Shown here: positions 1 through 8,624 of the stretch, one piece after another
Position numbering within the stretch: position 1 is the first letter of the stretch
How the letters are laid out: every line of letters begins with the position of its first letter
Assembly (NCBI RefSeq): GCF_000378825.1
Contig: NZ_KB900388.1
Span: 2,933,934 to 2,986,059, forward strand
From: Salinispora vitiensis
GTDB taxonomy: Bacteria > Actinomycetota > Actinomycetes > Mycobacteriales > Micromonosporaceae
DNA: 52,126 bases
Direction: 5' to 3'
Translations under genes and position numbers: made by a program
The notes under the pieces: model-generated
The model's database searches: none
What the model saw: only the letters and a program-made list of their open reading frames with translations
What the model was told of the DNA's origin: nothing

Positions 1-405
1 ACCGGCCACCAACAACCCACCACGGCCCCGGCCGCCACCACCCAGGCCCTCCCCACCTCAGCCTCGGCCGCCACCCAGGCCTTCCCCGCGACCGGCCACC
101 AGCAACGGCCGGGCACCGGGCGCCAAAACCCGCACGAGGGTGACCTCAGCAGCCTCTACGGTGATGGGTCGGGCCTGTCCACCGTCGCTTTCCCGGTCAA
201 CCCGGTGGAGAACTCGGGCTCGTTGACCGGGCACATCCTCGCCCAGGGCCGGACGGAGATATCGAACGAGCAACGTTCCAGCAATACCCGGGTGCTGGTC
301 GCCCTGGCCGCCTCGCTCGCCCTGCTGGTGGCGATCGGTGTCGTGGTCGTCCTCATCGCCAACAACGCGCTGGACGGGGCGTTCCAGAACCTCTCCAGCG
401 GGTGA
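1..405 (+). CDS. C-terminal part of a single-pass membrane protein (5' end outside window)
   Basis: The frame is open from base 1 to the TGA at 403-405, so the gene begins upstream of the window. The visible part is low-complexity and rich in Ala, Thr, Pro and Gln (about 50 residues). A short linker follows, then one strong hydrophobic helix of about 23 residues (VLVALAASLALLVAIGVVVV), then a tail of about 15 residues ending in SSG. This layout fits an anchored protein with an N-terminal disordered domain. I do not recognise a family and assign no function. An ATG-like start at 205 would give only 66 residues, but the open frame upstream makes a longer protein more likely. Confidence 0.6.
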   Translation, partial: TGHQQPTTAPAATTQALPTSASAATQAFPATGHQQRPGTGRQNPHEGDLSSLYGDGSGLSTVAFPVNPVENSGSLTGHILAQGRTEISNEQRSSNTRVLVALAASLALLVAIGVVVVLIANNALDGAFQNLSSG

Positions 406-578
406 GCCCGCCCACTGTGCCGCTGCGGGTGCACGGCGCGGTGGGACATCGCCGTACACTGGCGCGGAAACTGACCTGGCGCGCCCCTTCGCGCGCCCAT
501 GGGCGATCTTGCGGGTGATCCGGCGGCATTCCGTCGCGGCGGCCATCGCGAAGATGCGCCCCACTCGAAAGGCCATTC

Positions 579-2015
579 TTGACCACGTCGATCGACCCTG
601 GCATGCCCCCGTCCGCCCCTGAACTCCTCGACTTCGCCGCGCTCGGCCTGCCCCAACCCCTGGTCCGGACGTTGGCCCGGCAGGGGATCACCACTCCGTT
701 CGAAATCCAGCGCGCCACCATGCCGGATGCGCTCGCCGGCCGGGATGTTCTCGGCCGCGGCCAGACCGGCTCCGGAAAAACGCTGGCGTTCGGCCTCCCC
801 CTGCTCGCCCGGATGGCGGACGGGGAACGGGCCCGCTCCCGTCACCCGCGCGCTCTCGTGCTGGTACCGACTCGGGAACTGGCTATGCAGGTCAGCGACG
901 CCCTGTTCCCGCTCGGCCGGGCGATCGGGGTATTCCTGCGGACCGCGGTCGGCGGAGTGCCCTACGACCGGCAGATCAGTGCCCTACGACGTGGCGTCGA
1001 GGTGCTGGTGGCCACACCTGGCCGGCTCGCCGACCTCATCGAGCGGGGCGTCTGCCGCCTCGACGACATCGAGGTCACCGTGCTGGACGAGGCGGACCAG
1101 ATGGCCGACATGGGGTTCCTGCCCGAGGTCACCGAACTTCTGGCGAAGACCCCCGCCGACGCGCAGCGGCTCCTCTTCTCGGCCACCCTGGACCGAGACG
1201 TGGACACGCTGGTACGGCGCTTCATGACCGACCCGGTAACCCACTCGACCGCGCCACCGACGGCGGCGGTGGCAACGATGGATCATCACCTGCTGCTGAT
1301 CCCGCCGCAGGACAAGTTCTCGGTCGTCGCGTCGATCGCGGCCCGGGAGGGGCGGACGATGGTCTTCGCCCGGACCCAACTCGGGGTGGACCGGCTGGTG
1401 GGGCAGCTCGCGGCAGTCGGGGTACGCGCCGGTGGCCTGCACGGCGGCAAGACCCAGCGGATGCGTACCCGCACCCTGGCCGAGTTTCGGGAAGGCCGGA
1501 CGAATGTCCTGGTCGCCACCGACGTGGCCGCCCGCGGCATCCACGTCGACGGCGTATCGCTGGTGCTGCACGTCGACCCGCCGAAGGACCCGAAGGACTA
1601 CCTGCACCGAGCAGGGCGGACCGCACGGGCCGGCGAAACCGGCGCGGTGGCGACCCTGGCACTGCCGAAACAACGCCGCGGCACCCTCGCCATGCTGGAA
1701 AAGGCGGGTGTGGCCCCGGCGCAGACCCGGGTGCGAGCCGGCGACCCGGCACTTGCCGAGCTGACCGGAGCGCGGGAACCGAGCGGCGTACCCGTTCGGG
1801 ACGAGCCCGAGCCGCGCCCCCGCGCTGGCCGGCCGGACGGGGCGCGCCGGTTCCCAGACCGGCACCGCCGCGGTGAACCGGTACGTTCCGGCGATCGCCG
1901 CCACCCGGGCCGGCCGACGGAAGGCCGATCGGAGCGACGGTCGGGGGAAGGCCGATCGGAGCGACGGTCGGGGGACCGGCGGTTCGGCGGCCGGCCCGCC
2001 GCGAACAGCTACTGA
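579..2015 (+). CDS. DEAD-box ATP-dependent RNA helicase
   Basis: Two RecA-like domains carry the full set of DEAD-box motifs. There is a Q motif near residues 21-45, Walker A GQTGSGKT at 61-68, DEAD at 170-173, SAT at 201-203 and HRAGRTAR at 343-350. By family these proteins unwind RNA duplexes in ribosome assembly, mRNA decay or cold adaptation. From about residue 380 the protein becomes a basic Arg/Gly-rich tail typical of RNA-binding helicase tails. The tail contains two exact 9-residue repeats (EGRSERRSG). The chosen start is TTG at 579, because GAAAGG lies 6 nt upstream. An in-frame ATG at 603 would shorten the protein by 8 residues without touching any motif. Confidence 0.93.
   Translation: MTTSIDPGMPPSAPELLDFAALGLPQPLVRTLARQGITTPFEIQRATMPDALAGRDVLGRGQTGSGKTLAFGLPLLARMADGERARSRHPRALVLVPTRELAMQVSDALFPLGRAIGVFLRTAVGGVPYDRQISALRRGVEVLVATPGRLADLIERGVCRLDDIEVTVLDEADQMADMGFLPEVTELLAKTPADAQRLLFSATLDRDVDTLVRRFMTDPVTHSTAPPTAAVATMDHHLLLIPPQDKFSVVASIAAREGRTMVFARTQLGVDRLVGQLAAVGVRAGGLHGGKTQRMRTRTLAEFREGRTNVLVATDVAARGIHVDGVSLVLHVDPPKDPKDYLHRAGRTARAGETGAVATLALPKQRRGTLAMLEKAGVAPAQTRVRAGDPALAELTGAREPSGVPVRDEPEPRPRAGRPDGARRFPDRHRRGEPVRSGDRRHPGRPTEGRSERRSGEGRSERRSGDRRFGGRPAANSY
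1919..1972 (+). repeat. Two perfect 27-bp tandem copies in the helicase tail
   Basis: Two adjacent identical 27-bp units (1919-1945, 1946-1972) lie in frame in the 3' end of the DEAD-box gene. Each encodes one nine-residue basic repeat, so copy-number change would alter tail length without a frameshift. Confidence 0.85.
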
Positions 2016-2049
2016 CCCGGCCGGCGCCGGGCCGGCCGGGGGGAACTCC

Positions 2050-3141
2050 TCAGGCCGGCCAGGCGCCGGTGGCCAGGAACCGCTCGATGGTCGCCAGATG
2101 TGGGGCGAGATCGAGCCCCTGGGCGGCCACCCAGTCGTCGGCGTAGTAGGTGTCGGCGTAGCGGTCTCCGGCGTCGCAGATCAGGGTGGCCACCGAGCCG
2201 GTCTTCCCCTCCGCGAGCAGGCCGGCGATCAGGCCGAAGGCACCCCAAAGGTTGGTGCCGGTCGAGCCGCCGACCCGACGGCCGAGCACCGCGGACCCGG
2301 CCCGCATCGCGGCCAGCGAGGCGGCGTCCGGCACCTGCACCATCCGGTCCACCACCGACGGCAGGAAGGACGCCTCCACCGTCGGTCGACCGATGCCCTC
2401 GATTCGCGAGCCGCGGCCGGTGCACACCGACCAGTCGGAGGCCTGCCAGGCCGGATAGAACGCCGAGTTCTCCGGGTCCACCACGCAGAGCTTCGTGGGC
2501 AGCCGCCGGAAGCGGGTGTAGCGGCCGATGGTGGCGCTGGTGCCGCCGGTTCCGGCCCCGACCACGACCCACGCCGGCACCGGGTGCCGTTCCAACGCCA
2601 GCTGCGAAAAGATCGACTCGGCGATGTTGTTGTTGCCCCGCCAGTCCGTGGCCCGCTCGGCGTACGTGAACTGGTCCATGAAGTGGCCGCCGGTGTCCTC
2701 GGCCAGCCACCGTGCCTCGATGACCACCTTGGCCGGGTCGTCCACCAGGTGGCAGCGCCCCTCCTGGAACTCAATCTTCGCGATCTTCTCCGGCGAGGTG
2801 GACGCCGGCATCACCGCGATAAACGGCAGCCCCAGCATCCGGGCGAAGTACGCCTCGGAGACCGCCGTCGACCCCGAGGAGGCCTCCACGATCGTGGTAC
2901 CCGGGCCGATCCACCCGTTGCAGAGCCCGTAGAGGAACAGGGAACGGGCCAGCCGGTGCTTCAGGGAACCGGTCGGATGCACCGACTCGTCCTTGAGGTA
3001 GAGGTCGATTCCCCACTGCCGAGGCAGGGGGAACGGCAGCAGATGGGTGTCGGCGGACCGGTTGGCGTCGGCCTCAACGGCGGCAATCGCCTCGGTCACC
3101 CACCCCCGGATCGCCTCGTCACACCGGTCCAGATGAGTCAC
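2050..3141 (-). CDS. cds1: PLP-dependent cysteine desulfhydrase/cysteine synthase-family protein (Cds1-like)
   Basis: This is a fold-type II PLP enzyme of about 363 residues. The PLP lysine motif [11 protein letters not shown] places the Schiff-base lysine at K61. A substrate-loop motif [12 protein letters not shown] follows, then a glycine-rich phosphate-binding stretch ([13 protein letters not shown]). The HPTGSLKHR variant and the C-terminal [15 protein letters not shown] segment match the actinobacterial Cds1 group (Rv3684-like), which degrades L-cysteine to sulfide, ammonia and pyruvate. The frame is open further upstream to 3306. GTG at 3141 (VTHLDRCDE) gives the usual family length and drops a low-complexity N-terminus. 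Cysteine synthase activity cannot be excluded from sequence. The helicase gene ends 35 bp away, convergent with this one. Confidence 0.85.
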   Translation of the reverse strand: MTHLDRCDEAIRGWVTEAIAAVEADANRSADTHLLPFPLPRQWGIDLYLKDESVHPTGSLKHRLARSLFLYGLCNGWIGPGTTIVEASSGSTAVSEAYFARMLGLPFIAVMPASTSPEKIAKIEFQEGRCHLVDDPAKVVIEARWLAEDTGGHFMDQFTYAERATDWRGNNNIAESIFSQLALERHPVPAWVVVGAGTGGTSATIGRYTRFRRLPTKLCVVDPENSAFYPAWQASDWSVCTGRGSRIEGIGRPTVEASFLPSVVDRMVQVPDAASLAAMRAGSAVLGRRVGGSTGTNLWGAFGLIAGLLAEGKTGSVATLICDAGDRYADTYYADDWVAAQGLDLAPHLATIERFLATGAWPA

Positions 3142-3263
3142 GCCCAGCAACCTAGCAAGCCGGGCCGGCGCGGCCTGATCCTGGCCCACGCGCAGTGACC
3201 GAGCTCCGCGCGGGGTCGACCGGGCCCGGCGGACGAGTTGACGCCGGCGGAGCGCCGGTCGGC

Positions 3264-3722
3264 TCAGGCCGGTGGCGTACCGACGGGCTGGGGGCGGTTC
3301 TCCCACTTGGTCGACAGGGCGATCCCGGTACGGGTGGAGGCGACACCGGGAGTACGGTTCAGCCGTACGATCAGCGCCTCCAACTCCCCGATAGTGCCGA
3401 CCCTCGCCTTGAGCAGGAACGACTCCACCCCGGCCATGAAGTAGCAGGACTCGATCTCCGGAATGGCGCGGAACGACTCCAGCACGTCGTCGGTGTCCGC
3501 GGCGGACTCCTCAATGATCTCGATCAGGGCGGTCACGCCCAGCCCGATGCTCTCCGGCTCGATCTCGGCCCGGTACGCACGGATGACTCCACTGGACTCC
3601 AGCTTGCCGACCCGCTCATGCACTGCTGGTGCCGAGAGGCCCACTTGGCGGGCAAGCTCGGCGTACGAGAGGCGGGCGTTGCCCCGCAGCAGTTCGATAA
3701 GGTTCAGGTCGATCGCGTCCAC
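3264..3722 (-). CDS. Lrp/AsnC-family transcriptional regulator
   Basis: The protein has 152 residues. An N-terminal winged HTH (about residues 3-50: [20 protein letters not shown]) is followed by a RAM/AsnC ligand-binding domain (about 65-140, with [11 protein letters not shown]). Family members bind amino acids or related metabolites and oligomerise to control amino-acid genes. It starts at GTG 3722. It lies about 120 bp upstream of the cysteine desulfhydrase start and on the same strand, so it may control that gene. In Mycobacterium a Lrp/AsnC-type regulator likewise adjoins cds1; that link is from memory and is inference here. Confidence 0.88.
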   Translation of the reverse strand: MDAIDLNLIELLRGNARLSYAELARQVGLSAPAVHERVGKLESSGVIRAYRAEIEPESIGLGVTALIEIIEESAADTDDVLESFRAIPEIESCYFMAGVESFLLKARVGTIGELEALIVRLNRTPGVASTRTGIALSTKWENRPQPVGTPPA

Positions 3723-3783
3723 GGACTGTAGACCCTAGTAGCACCGACCTGCCCTCAGGCGTCCGGTCCCGAAGGTCGGCCCC

Positions 3784-3823
3784 GTGCCCTGTCATTGTTC
3801 ACGAACCAACCGCAACAGGGCAC
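3784..3823. promoter_or_regulatory. Perfect 9-bp inverted repeat between the Lrp gene and bldC
   Basis: GTGCCCTGT at 3784-3792 is exactly mirrored by ACAGGGCAC at 3815-3823 with a 22-bp spacer. It sits 61 bp upstream of the Lrp start and about 170 bp upstream of bldC, in the only divergent promoter region here. It could be an operator for the Lrp-type regulator; no terminator-like T run follows. Confidence 0.4.
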
Positions 3824-3992
3824 AGCTACGGGTACCATTGCCTAACCTCCTGATCAGTGCTTTTCTCGCGTTTGGCGGACACGGTTGGCTGCCGGTGCTG
3901 TAATTGCCATACGTCCCTCATGACGGCTCTGGGCTCGCACCGCCGGGGGCAGTGTGTTCAGCCGGGGGCTTCGTCGATGCGAGGAGGGGGCT

Positions 3993-4265
3993 GTGGACAC
4001 TGGAGATCGCCTGCTGACGCCGGGTGAGGTCGCCGCGCTGTTTCGGGTGGATCCGAAGACTGTGACCAGGTGGGCGGCGGCTGGCCGGATAGGCAGCATC
4101 CGAACTCCGGGCGGGCATCGCCGATTTCGGGAATCCGAAGTTCGGGCCCTGCTCGAGGGCGAGGGAATGTTGGACGAGGCGGAGGGGATGGAGCGACCGA
4201 ACAACGCTGGTCCCGCCGCCCCGACCGGCCCCGGGCCTGGCCCGGCCAACGCCGGGATGTACTGA
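3993..4265 (+). CDS. bldC: BldC-like MerR-type DNA-binding developmental regulator
   Basis: This is a short protein (90 residues) consisting almost entirely of one MerR-like winged HTH: LLTPGEVAALFRVDPKTVTRW, then SIRTPGGHRRFRESEVRALL. The block closely matches Streptomyces BldC as I remember it. BldC binds direct repeats cooperatively and delays entry into development. There is no effector or dimerisation domain, as expected for BldC. The start is GTG 3993, preceded by the strong ribosome site GAGGAGG at 3981-3987; the longer frame from 3954 has no such site. The Pro/Gly/Ala-rich tail (about residues 65-90) is longer than in Streptomyces. Confidence 0.9.
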   Translation: MDTGDRLLTPGEVAALFRVDPKTVTRWAAAGRIGSIRTPGGHRRFRESEVRALLEGEGMLDEAEGMERPNNAGPAAPTGPGPGPANAGMY

Positions 4266-4300
4266 GGCGATGGCCGGCGGGTGATCGCCGCCCATTTCCG

Positions 4301-4375
4301 GCCGCCACCGCCAGCTCAGGAAGGCGCCGCCACCGCCAGCTCGGAAGCGCCCCGCCACCGCCGGCTCAGGAGCGC
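4301..4375. repeat. Three 25-bp tandem repeats overlapping the ubiX 3' end
   Basis: Three 25-bp units (4301-4325, 4326-4350, 4351-4375) share the core GCCGCCACCGCC(A/G)GCTC with a few substitutions. The ubiX stop codon (4366-4368) lies in the third unit; the rest fills the gap after bldC. It is a small minisatellite of unknown role. Confidence 0.7.
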
Positions 4376-4995
4376 GCCGCTCCCAACTCACCCGCCCAGC
4401 GACGGAAGAGCGTGTGCGGCACACCCAGGGCGTCCAGCACCTTCCCGGCGACGAAGTCGACCAGCTGGGCGGCGGAGGCATCCGCTCCCGCCCCGTAGAA
4501 ACCGGGGCTGGCGGGCAGCACCACCGCACCGGCGTCGTGCAACGCGATCAGGTGCTCCAGGTGGCTGCGGGTCACCGGTGTCTCCCGGGGCACGACGACC
4601 ACCGGACGGCGCTCCTTGAGGTTGACCTCGGCGGCGCGTTGCAACAGGTCCTTGGAGAGCCCGATGGAGATGCCGGCGCAGGCTGCCGTACTCGCCGGGA
4701 CGACCGCCATCCCGCGCGCCCGGTAGGAGCCGCTGCTCGGCCCGGCGGCGAGGTCACCGGCCGGCCAGTGCCGGAGATCGGCTCCGCTCAGGTCGCGCCC
4801 CAGCCAGGCGGCGAGGTCCTCCGCCCAGTGCCCGTCCCGAAACGACCGCCCGGTCTCGTCCAGGATGGTCAGCCGGGCCGCCCGGGACACGATCAGGTCA
4901 ACGGCTTCGCCCGCGTCGAGCAACGCCCGCAGGACAGCAGCCGCGTACGGCGTGCCGGAGGCTCCGGAGACACCGACCACCCATGGTTCACGCAT
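4366..4995 (-). CDS. ubiX: UbiX-type flavin prenyltransferase (menaquinone pathway, MqnM-like)
   Basis: This 209-residue flavoprotein has the N-terminal nucleotide-binding loop GVSGASGTPYA (about residues 8-18). The central segment SIGLSKDLLQRAAEVNLKE and the block VVVVPRETPVTRSHLEHL are UbiX hallmarks (R and E phosphate-binding loop). The family joins dimethylallyl phosphate to FMN to make prenyl-FMN, the cofactor of UbiD-type decarboxylases. The UbiD homologue mqnL lies two genes upstream on the same strand, which supports this role. ATG 4995 (MREPWVV) is the natural start; the frame is open further upstream but overlaps the mqnP end. The gap to mqnP is 55 bp. Confidence 0.93.
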   Translation of the reverse strand: MREPWVVGVSGASGTPYAAAVLRALLDAGEAVDLIVSRAARLTILDETGRSFRDGHWAEDLAAWLGRDLSGADLRHWPAGDLAAGPSSGSYRARGMAVVPASTAACAGISIGLSKDLLQRAAEVNLKERRPVVVVPRETPVTRSHLEHLIALHDAGAVVLPASPGFYGAGADASAAQLVDFVAGKVLDALGVPHTLFRRWAGELGAARS

Positions 4996-5050
4996 GGTCC
5001 CAGCCTGCCTGGTCACCCTCGACCACCGACGGGCACCCCCGGTTCCCTGA

Positions 5051-6001
5051 TCAGGGCCGCAGGCCGAGGCGTACCACCAGGTCAAGCAGGGCGAAGCCGA
5101 AGAGCGCGATCCCGACGAAGCCGTTCGCGGTGAAGAAGGCCCGGTTGACCCGGCTCAGGTCGGTCGGGCTCACGACCACGTGTTGGTAGCCGAAGGCGAC
5201 CGCGGTCAGCGCCAGCCCGATCCACCAGAGCCAGCCGAAGCCGACCAGGGCACCGAACCAGACGAAGAGCACGAAGGTCACCACGTGCGCGACGGTGGAG
5301 GCGTGCAGCGCGAACCGCAGCCCGTACCGGGCCGGAACGCTGTGCACGCCGATCTCCCGGTCCACCTCGGCGTCCTGGCAGGCGTAGATCAGGTCGAACC
5401 CGCCGATCCACAGCCCGACCGCCACCCCGAGCAGCCAGGCCGGCCCGGAGCCGGCGAAGGTACCGGTCACCGCGAGCCACGCACCGACCGGTCCGACCGC
5501 CTGCGCCACCGCCAGGACCGCGTGTGGCCAGTTGGTGAACCGCTTCGCGTACGGGTAGCCGACCAGCGGTACGACCGCGAGCGGCGCCAACACCAGACAG
5601 AGGGGGTTCAGCAGCGCGGCGGCCACCAGGAAGACGGCCAGAGCGATGCCCGCGCCGGCCCACGCCGTACGCAGGCTGACCGCCCCGGTCACCAGTTCCC
5701 GGTTGGCGGTGCGCGGGTTCAGCGCGTCGATCCGCCGGTCCAGGATCCGGTTGGCGGCCATCGCGAACGTCCGCGCCCCGACCATCGCCACGGTGATCAG
5801 TAACAGGTCGAGCCAGCGAACCTGACCGCCGTTGACCTGCATCGCGGTCAAGGCGGAGAGGTAGGCGAAGGGCAGCGCGAAGACGGAGTGCTCGATCGCC
5901 ACGAGGTCGAGGAACGCCCGGATCCGTCCGCGCGAGCCCGCGCTGGCCGGGGTGGCATGGGCCGAGACCGCGAGGTCCCGCGGATCGGAGGAGCCGGACA
6001 T
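5051..6001 (-). CDS. mqnP: UbiA-family prenyltransferase of menaquinone synthesis (MqnP-like)
   Basis: This is an integral membrane protein of 316 residues with about eight or nine hydrophobic helices. The two Mg-diphosphate motifs of the UbiA family are intact: NRILDRRID (N84, D88, D92) and YACQDAEVD (D210, D214). In the futalosine pathway MqnP attaches the polyprenyl chain to 1,4-dihydroxy-6-naphthoate or a close derivative. The context is diagnostic: mqnL upstream and ubiX downstream, the same trio as SCO4490-4492 in Streptomyces. Its ATG overlaps the mqnL stop by one base (TGATG), which implies translational coupling. Confidence 0.92.
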   Translation of the reverse strand: MSGSSDPRDLAVSAHATPASAGSRGRIRAFLDLVAIEHSVFALPFAYLSALTAMQVNGGQVRWLDLLLITVAMVGARTFAMAANRILDRRIDALNPRTANRELVTGAVSLRTAWAGAGIALAVFLVAAALLNPLCLVLAPLAVVPLVGYPYAKRFTNWPHAVLAVAQAVGPVGAWLAVTGTFAGSGPAWLLGVAVGLWIGGFDLIYACQDAEVDREIGVHSVPARYGLRFALHASTVAHVVTFVLFVWFGALVGFGWLWWIGLALTAVAFGYQHVVVSPTDLSRVNRAFFTANGFVGIALFGFALLDLVVRLGLRP

Positions 6002-7461
6002 CAGATGCCGTACTCCTTCCAGCGCTTGTCGACCAGCGACACCACCTCGGGGGACATGGTCATCTCTTCGGGCCAGCCCCGGGTGTAGCCCTCGCTGGGC
6101 AGCTTGCGGGTGGCGTCGACGCCGGCCTTGCCGCCCCAGAACTGCTGGTACGAGGCGTGGTCCAGGTGGTCCACCGGCCCCTCGGTGAGCAGCAGGTCCC
6201 GGGCGTAGTCCACGTTGCCGAAGGCCCGGAACGCGACCTCGTTGTAGTCGTGTACGTCGCAGTCCTCGTCCACGATCACGATCAGCTTGGTCATCGACAT
6301 CAGGTGCGCGCCCCAGATCGCGCTCATCACCTTCTGCGCGTGCTTCGGGTAGCGTTTCCGGATCGACACGATCGCGCAGTTGTGGAAGACCCCGGCGGCC
6401 GGCAGGTCGTAGTCGACGATGTCCGGGATGAGCAGCTTGAGCAGCGGCTGGAAGATCCGCTCGGTGGCCTTGCCCAGGCCGTGGTCCTCCTGCGGCGGCT
6501 TCGAGGTGACGATCGAGTGGTAGACCGGGTTCCGCTGCATGGTCATCGTCTCGACGTGCAGGACCGGGAACGGCTCGACCGGGGTGTAGTAGCCGGTGTG
6601 GTCCCCGAACGGCCCCTCGGGCAGCCGCTCACCGGGCTCCAGGTAGCCCTCGAGCACCACCTGGGCGTGCGCCGGCACCTGGAGTGGCACGGTCAGGCAG
6701 TCGACCATCTCGACCCGTTCCCCCCGCAGGAAGCCCGCGAACAGGTACTCGTCAATGTCGCCGGGGAGTGGGGCGCTCGCGGCGTACGAGATCACCGGGT
6801 CGCAGCCGATGGCGATGGCGACCGGCAGCCGCTGACCGAGCCGCTCGGCGACCGCGTGGTGGGCGGTGGAATCCTTGTGGATCTGCCAGTGCATGCCCAG
6901 CGTGTTCCGGCTGTGCTGCTGCAGCCGGTAGAGGCCGAGGTTGCGCGCGCCCGTCTCGGGGTGCTTGGTGTGGGTCAACCCGAAGTTGTGGAAGACGCCA
7001 CCGTCGCCGGGCCACATCTGCAGGCCGGGCAGCCGGTTCAGGTCGACGTCGTCGCCCCGGTACACCACCTGCTGGCAGGGGGCCGTCTTCACCTTGCGCG
7101 GCGGCACCGACTTGAGCTGCATGACCTTGCCGAGGCCCTCCCGGATACCGCTCCAGCCGACCGGCAGCTCCGGTCGCACCAGCGCACCGATCCGCGCCCC
7201 GATCTCGTCCAGCGACTCGACGCCGAGCGCCATCGCCATCCGCTTCTCGGTGCCGAACAGGTTGATCGCCACCGGCATCTCGCCCCGGGTCGGCTGCTCG
7301 AACACCAGCGCCGGCCCCCCGGCGCGAACCGTCCGGCTGACGATCTCGCTCAACTCCAGCGTCGGATCGACCGGAACCTCCACCCGCCGTAGCTCGCCCG
7401 CGCGCTCCAGCGCCGCGAGGAAGTCCTTCAGATCGGAGTACGGAAAGCCACGAGCCGCCAT
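6001..7461 (-). CDS. mqnL: UbiD-family prenyl-FMN decarboxylase (menaquinone pathway, MqnL-like)
   Basis: The 486-residue protein has the UbiD layout: an N-terminal domain beginning YSDLKDFLAALERAGELRRV, the central prFMN region with EGPFGDHTGYYTPVEPFPV, and the C-terminal block VIVDEDCDVHDYNEVAFR. The family decarboxylates aromatic acids with prenyl-FMN; here the expected substrate is the prenylated dihydroxynaphthoate. It is the first gene of mqnL-mqnP-ubiX. Start ATG 7461 (MAARGFPYSDLKDF) fits the family. No promoter is evident in the 185 bp upstream, which contains one short GC hairpin near 7493-7508 and otherwise nothing I can name. Confidence 0.93.
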   Translation of the reverse strand: MAARGFPYSDLKDFLAALERAGELRRVEVPVDPTLELSEIVSRTVRAGGPALVFEQPTRGEMPVAINLFGTEKRMAMALGVESLDEIGARIGALVRPELPVGWSGIREGLGKVMQLKSVPPRKVKTAPCQQVVYRGDDVDLNRLPGLQMWPGDGGVFHNFGLTHTKHPETGARNLGLYRLQQHSRNTLGMHWQIHKDSTAHHAVAERLGQRLPVAIAIGCDPVISYAASAPLPGDIDEYLFAGFLRGERVEMVDCLTVPLQVPAHAQVVLEGYLEPGERLPEGPFGDHTGYYTPVEPFPVLHVETMTMQRNPVYHSIVTSKPPQEDHGLGKATERIFQPLLKLLIPDIVDYDLPAAGVFHNCAIVSIRKRYPKHAQKVMSAIWGAHLMSMTKLIVIVDEDCDVHDYNEVAFRAFGNVDYARDLLLTEGPVDHLDHASYQQFWGGKAGVDATRKLPSEGYTRGWPEEMTMSPEVVSLVDKRWKEYGI

Positions 7462-7646
7462 ACCCGCAAGTCTCCCCCACCGCCCGGCCCGCCACCCCAG
7501 CCGGGGTGCGGGAACGGTCTTTGATCAAGGGGCGGCCCAGCGTCAGGGAGCCGACTGCCAGGCGTACCGGGCCACCGGCGGGTCGAGCGGCGCGCGGGTG
7601 AGCCGGCTAGCCGCCGCTGAGAACCCGGCCGCCGCCACTTACGAGA

Positions 7647-8624
7647 TCAGTCGAGGCCGCCGTAGGAGTGCAGCCCCTCGAAGAAGATATTCACGCCGAA
7701 GAGGTTCATCATCACGGTGAGGAAACCCAGAATCGCGAGCCAGGTGGCCACGTTCCGTTTGACGCTCGGGGTGGCCCGGGCGTGCAGGTAGCCGGCGTAC
7801 ACCACCCAGGAGATGAACGCCCAGGTCTCCTTCGGGTCCCAGCCCCACGCCCGACCCCACGCCGCCTCGGCCCAGATCGCACCGGCGATCACCGCGAAGG
7901 TGAAGATCGGGAACGAGAAGGCGTGCAGCCCGAAGGTCAACCGCTCCAGGGCCGCCGCGGCCGGCATGCGCTTCGCCAACAGGTAGGGGAAGCTGCGCCG
8001 GCCCTGCTCGTAGCCGGACCGCATCAGGAAGGCGCCCGCCGGCACCACGCCCAGCAGGAAGATACCGGAGCTGAAGACGATCGTGGAGACGTGGATGATG
8101 AACCAGTACGAGTTGAGCGCCGGCACCAGCGGCACGATCGGGGTGTATAGCAGCAGCTCGGCGGTGGCCACCAGCAGCACCATCACCAGCGTCAAAAGCA
8201 GCCCGAGCCGGCGCAGCGTGGGGCGCTTCCAGAGCACGACGAACCAGCTGGCGACCCCGATGAAGGAGACCGTCAGGACGAACTCGTACATGTTGCCCCA
8301 GGGCATCCGGTCGGCCGCGACCCCGCGGGCGATCAGCGCACCGAGGTGCAGCAGGGCGGCCAGCACGGTCACCGCGACCGCACCCAGGCCAGCCAGGCGG
8401 GCGCGGGCGGCAGTCCGCTGGGCGGCGGTGGCAGCACGGACGGTCGGCTCAGGTCCGGAAACCGCACCGCCGGCCGCCCCGACTCCGGCGCCGACCAGCT
8501 CGCGGGCAGGCTGATCGACGCGAACGCGGGCGTTGCCCAACGCGTACTCGACGGCGTGCACGACCATCGCGACCAGATAGGCCAGGATCGAGAAGGTCAC
8601 CAGCTGGTCGGAGAGTACGGACAT
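7647..8624 (-). CDS. ccsB: System II cytochrome c biogenesis protein CcsB/ResC (CcsA family)
   Basis: This multi-pass membrane protein of about 325 residues carries the haem-handling tryptophan-rich motif WGWDPKETWAFISW near residue 260. About eight hydrophobic helices are visible. With ResB it forms the complex that exports haem and attaches it to apocytochrome c outside the membrane. ATG 8624 overlaps the resB stop as TGATG. A GTG one codon earlier (8627) is possible. The insert between helices 1 and 2 (about residues 35-80) is Ala/Pro-rich and looks disordered. It is the last gene of the hemL-to-ccsB operon. Confidence 0.94.
   Translation of the reverse strand: MSVLSDQLVTFSILAYLVAMVVHAVEYALGNARVRVDQPARELVGAGVGAAGGAVSGPEPTVRAATAAQRTAARARLAGLGAVAVTVLAALLHLGALIARGVAADRMPWGNMYEFVLTVSFIGVASWFVVLWKRPTLRRLGLLLTLVMVLLVATAELLLYTPIVPLVPALNSYWFIIHVSTIVFSSGIFLLGVVPAGAFLMRSGYEQGRRSFPYLLAKRMPAAAALERLTFGLHAFSFPIFTFAVIAGAIWAEAAWGRAWGWDPKETWAFISWVVYAGYLHARATPSVKRNVATWLAILGFLTVMMNLFGVNIFFEGLHSYGGLD

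Noticed and set aside
1919..1972. Possible CRISPR or integration repeat
   Set aside because: Only two adjacent copies in frame in a helicase tail with no spacers; it is a coding repeat.
2009..2710. Long minus-strand frame overlapping the cysteine desulfhydrase gene
   Set aside because: It is Arg/Gly-rich shadow sequence of a well-supported PLP enzyme in another frame.
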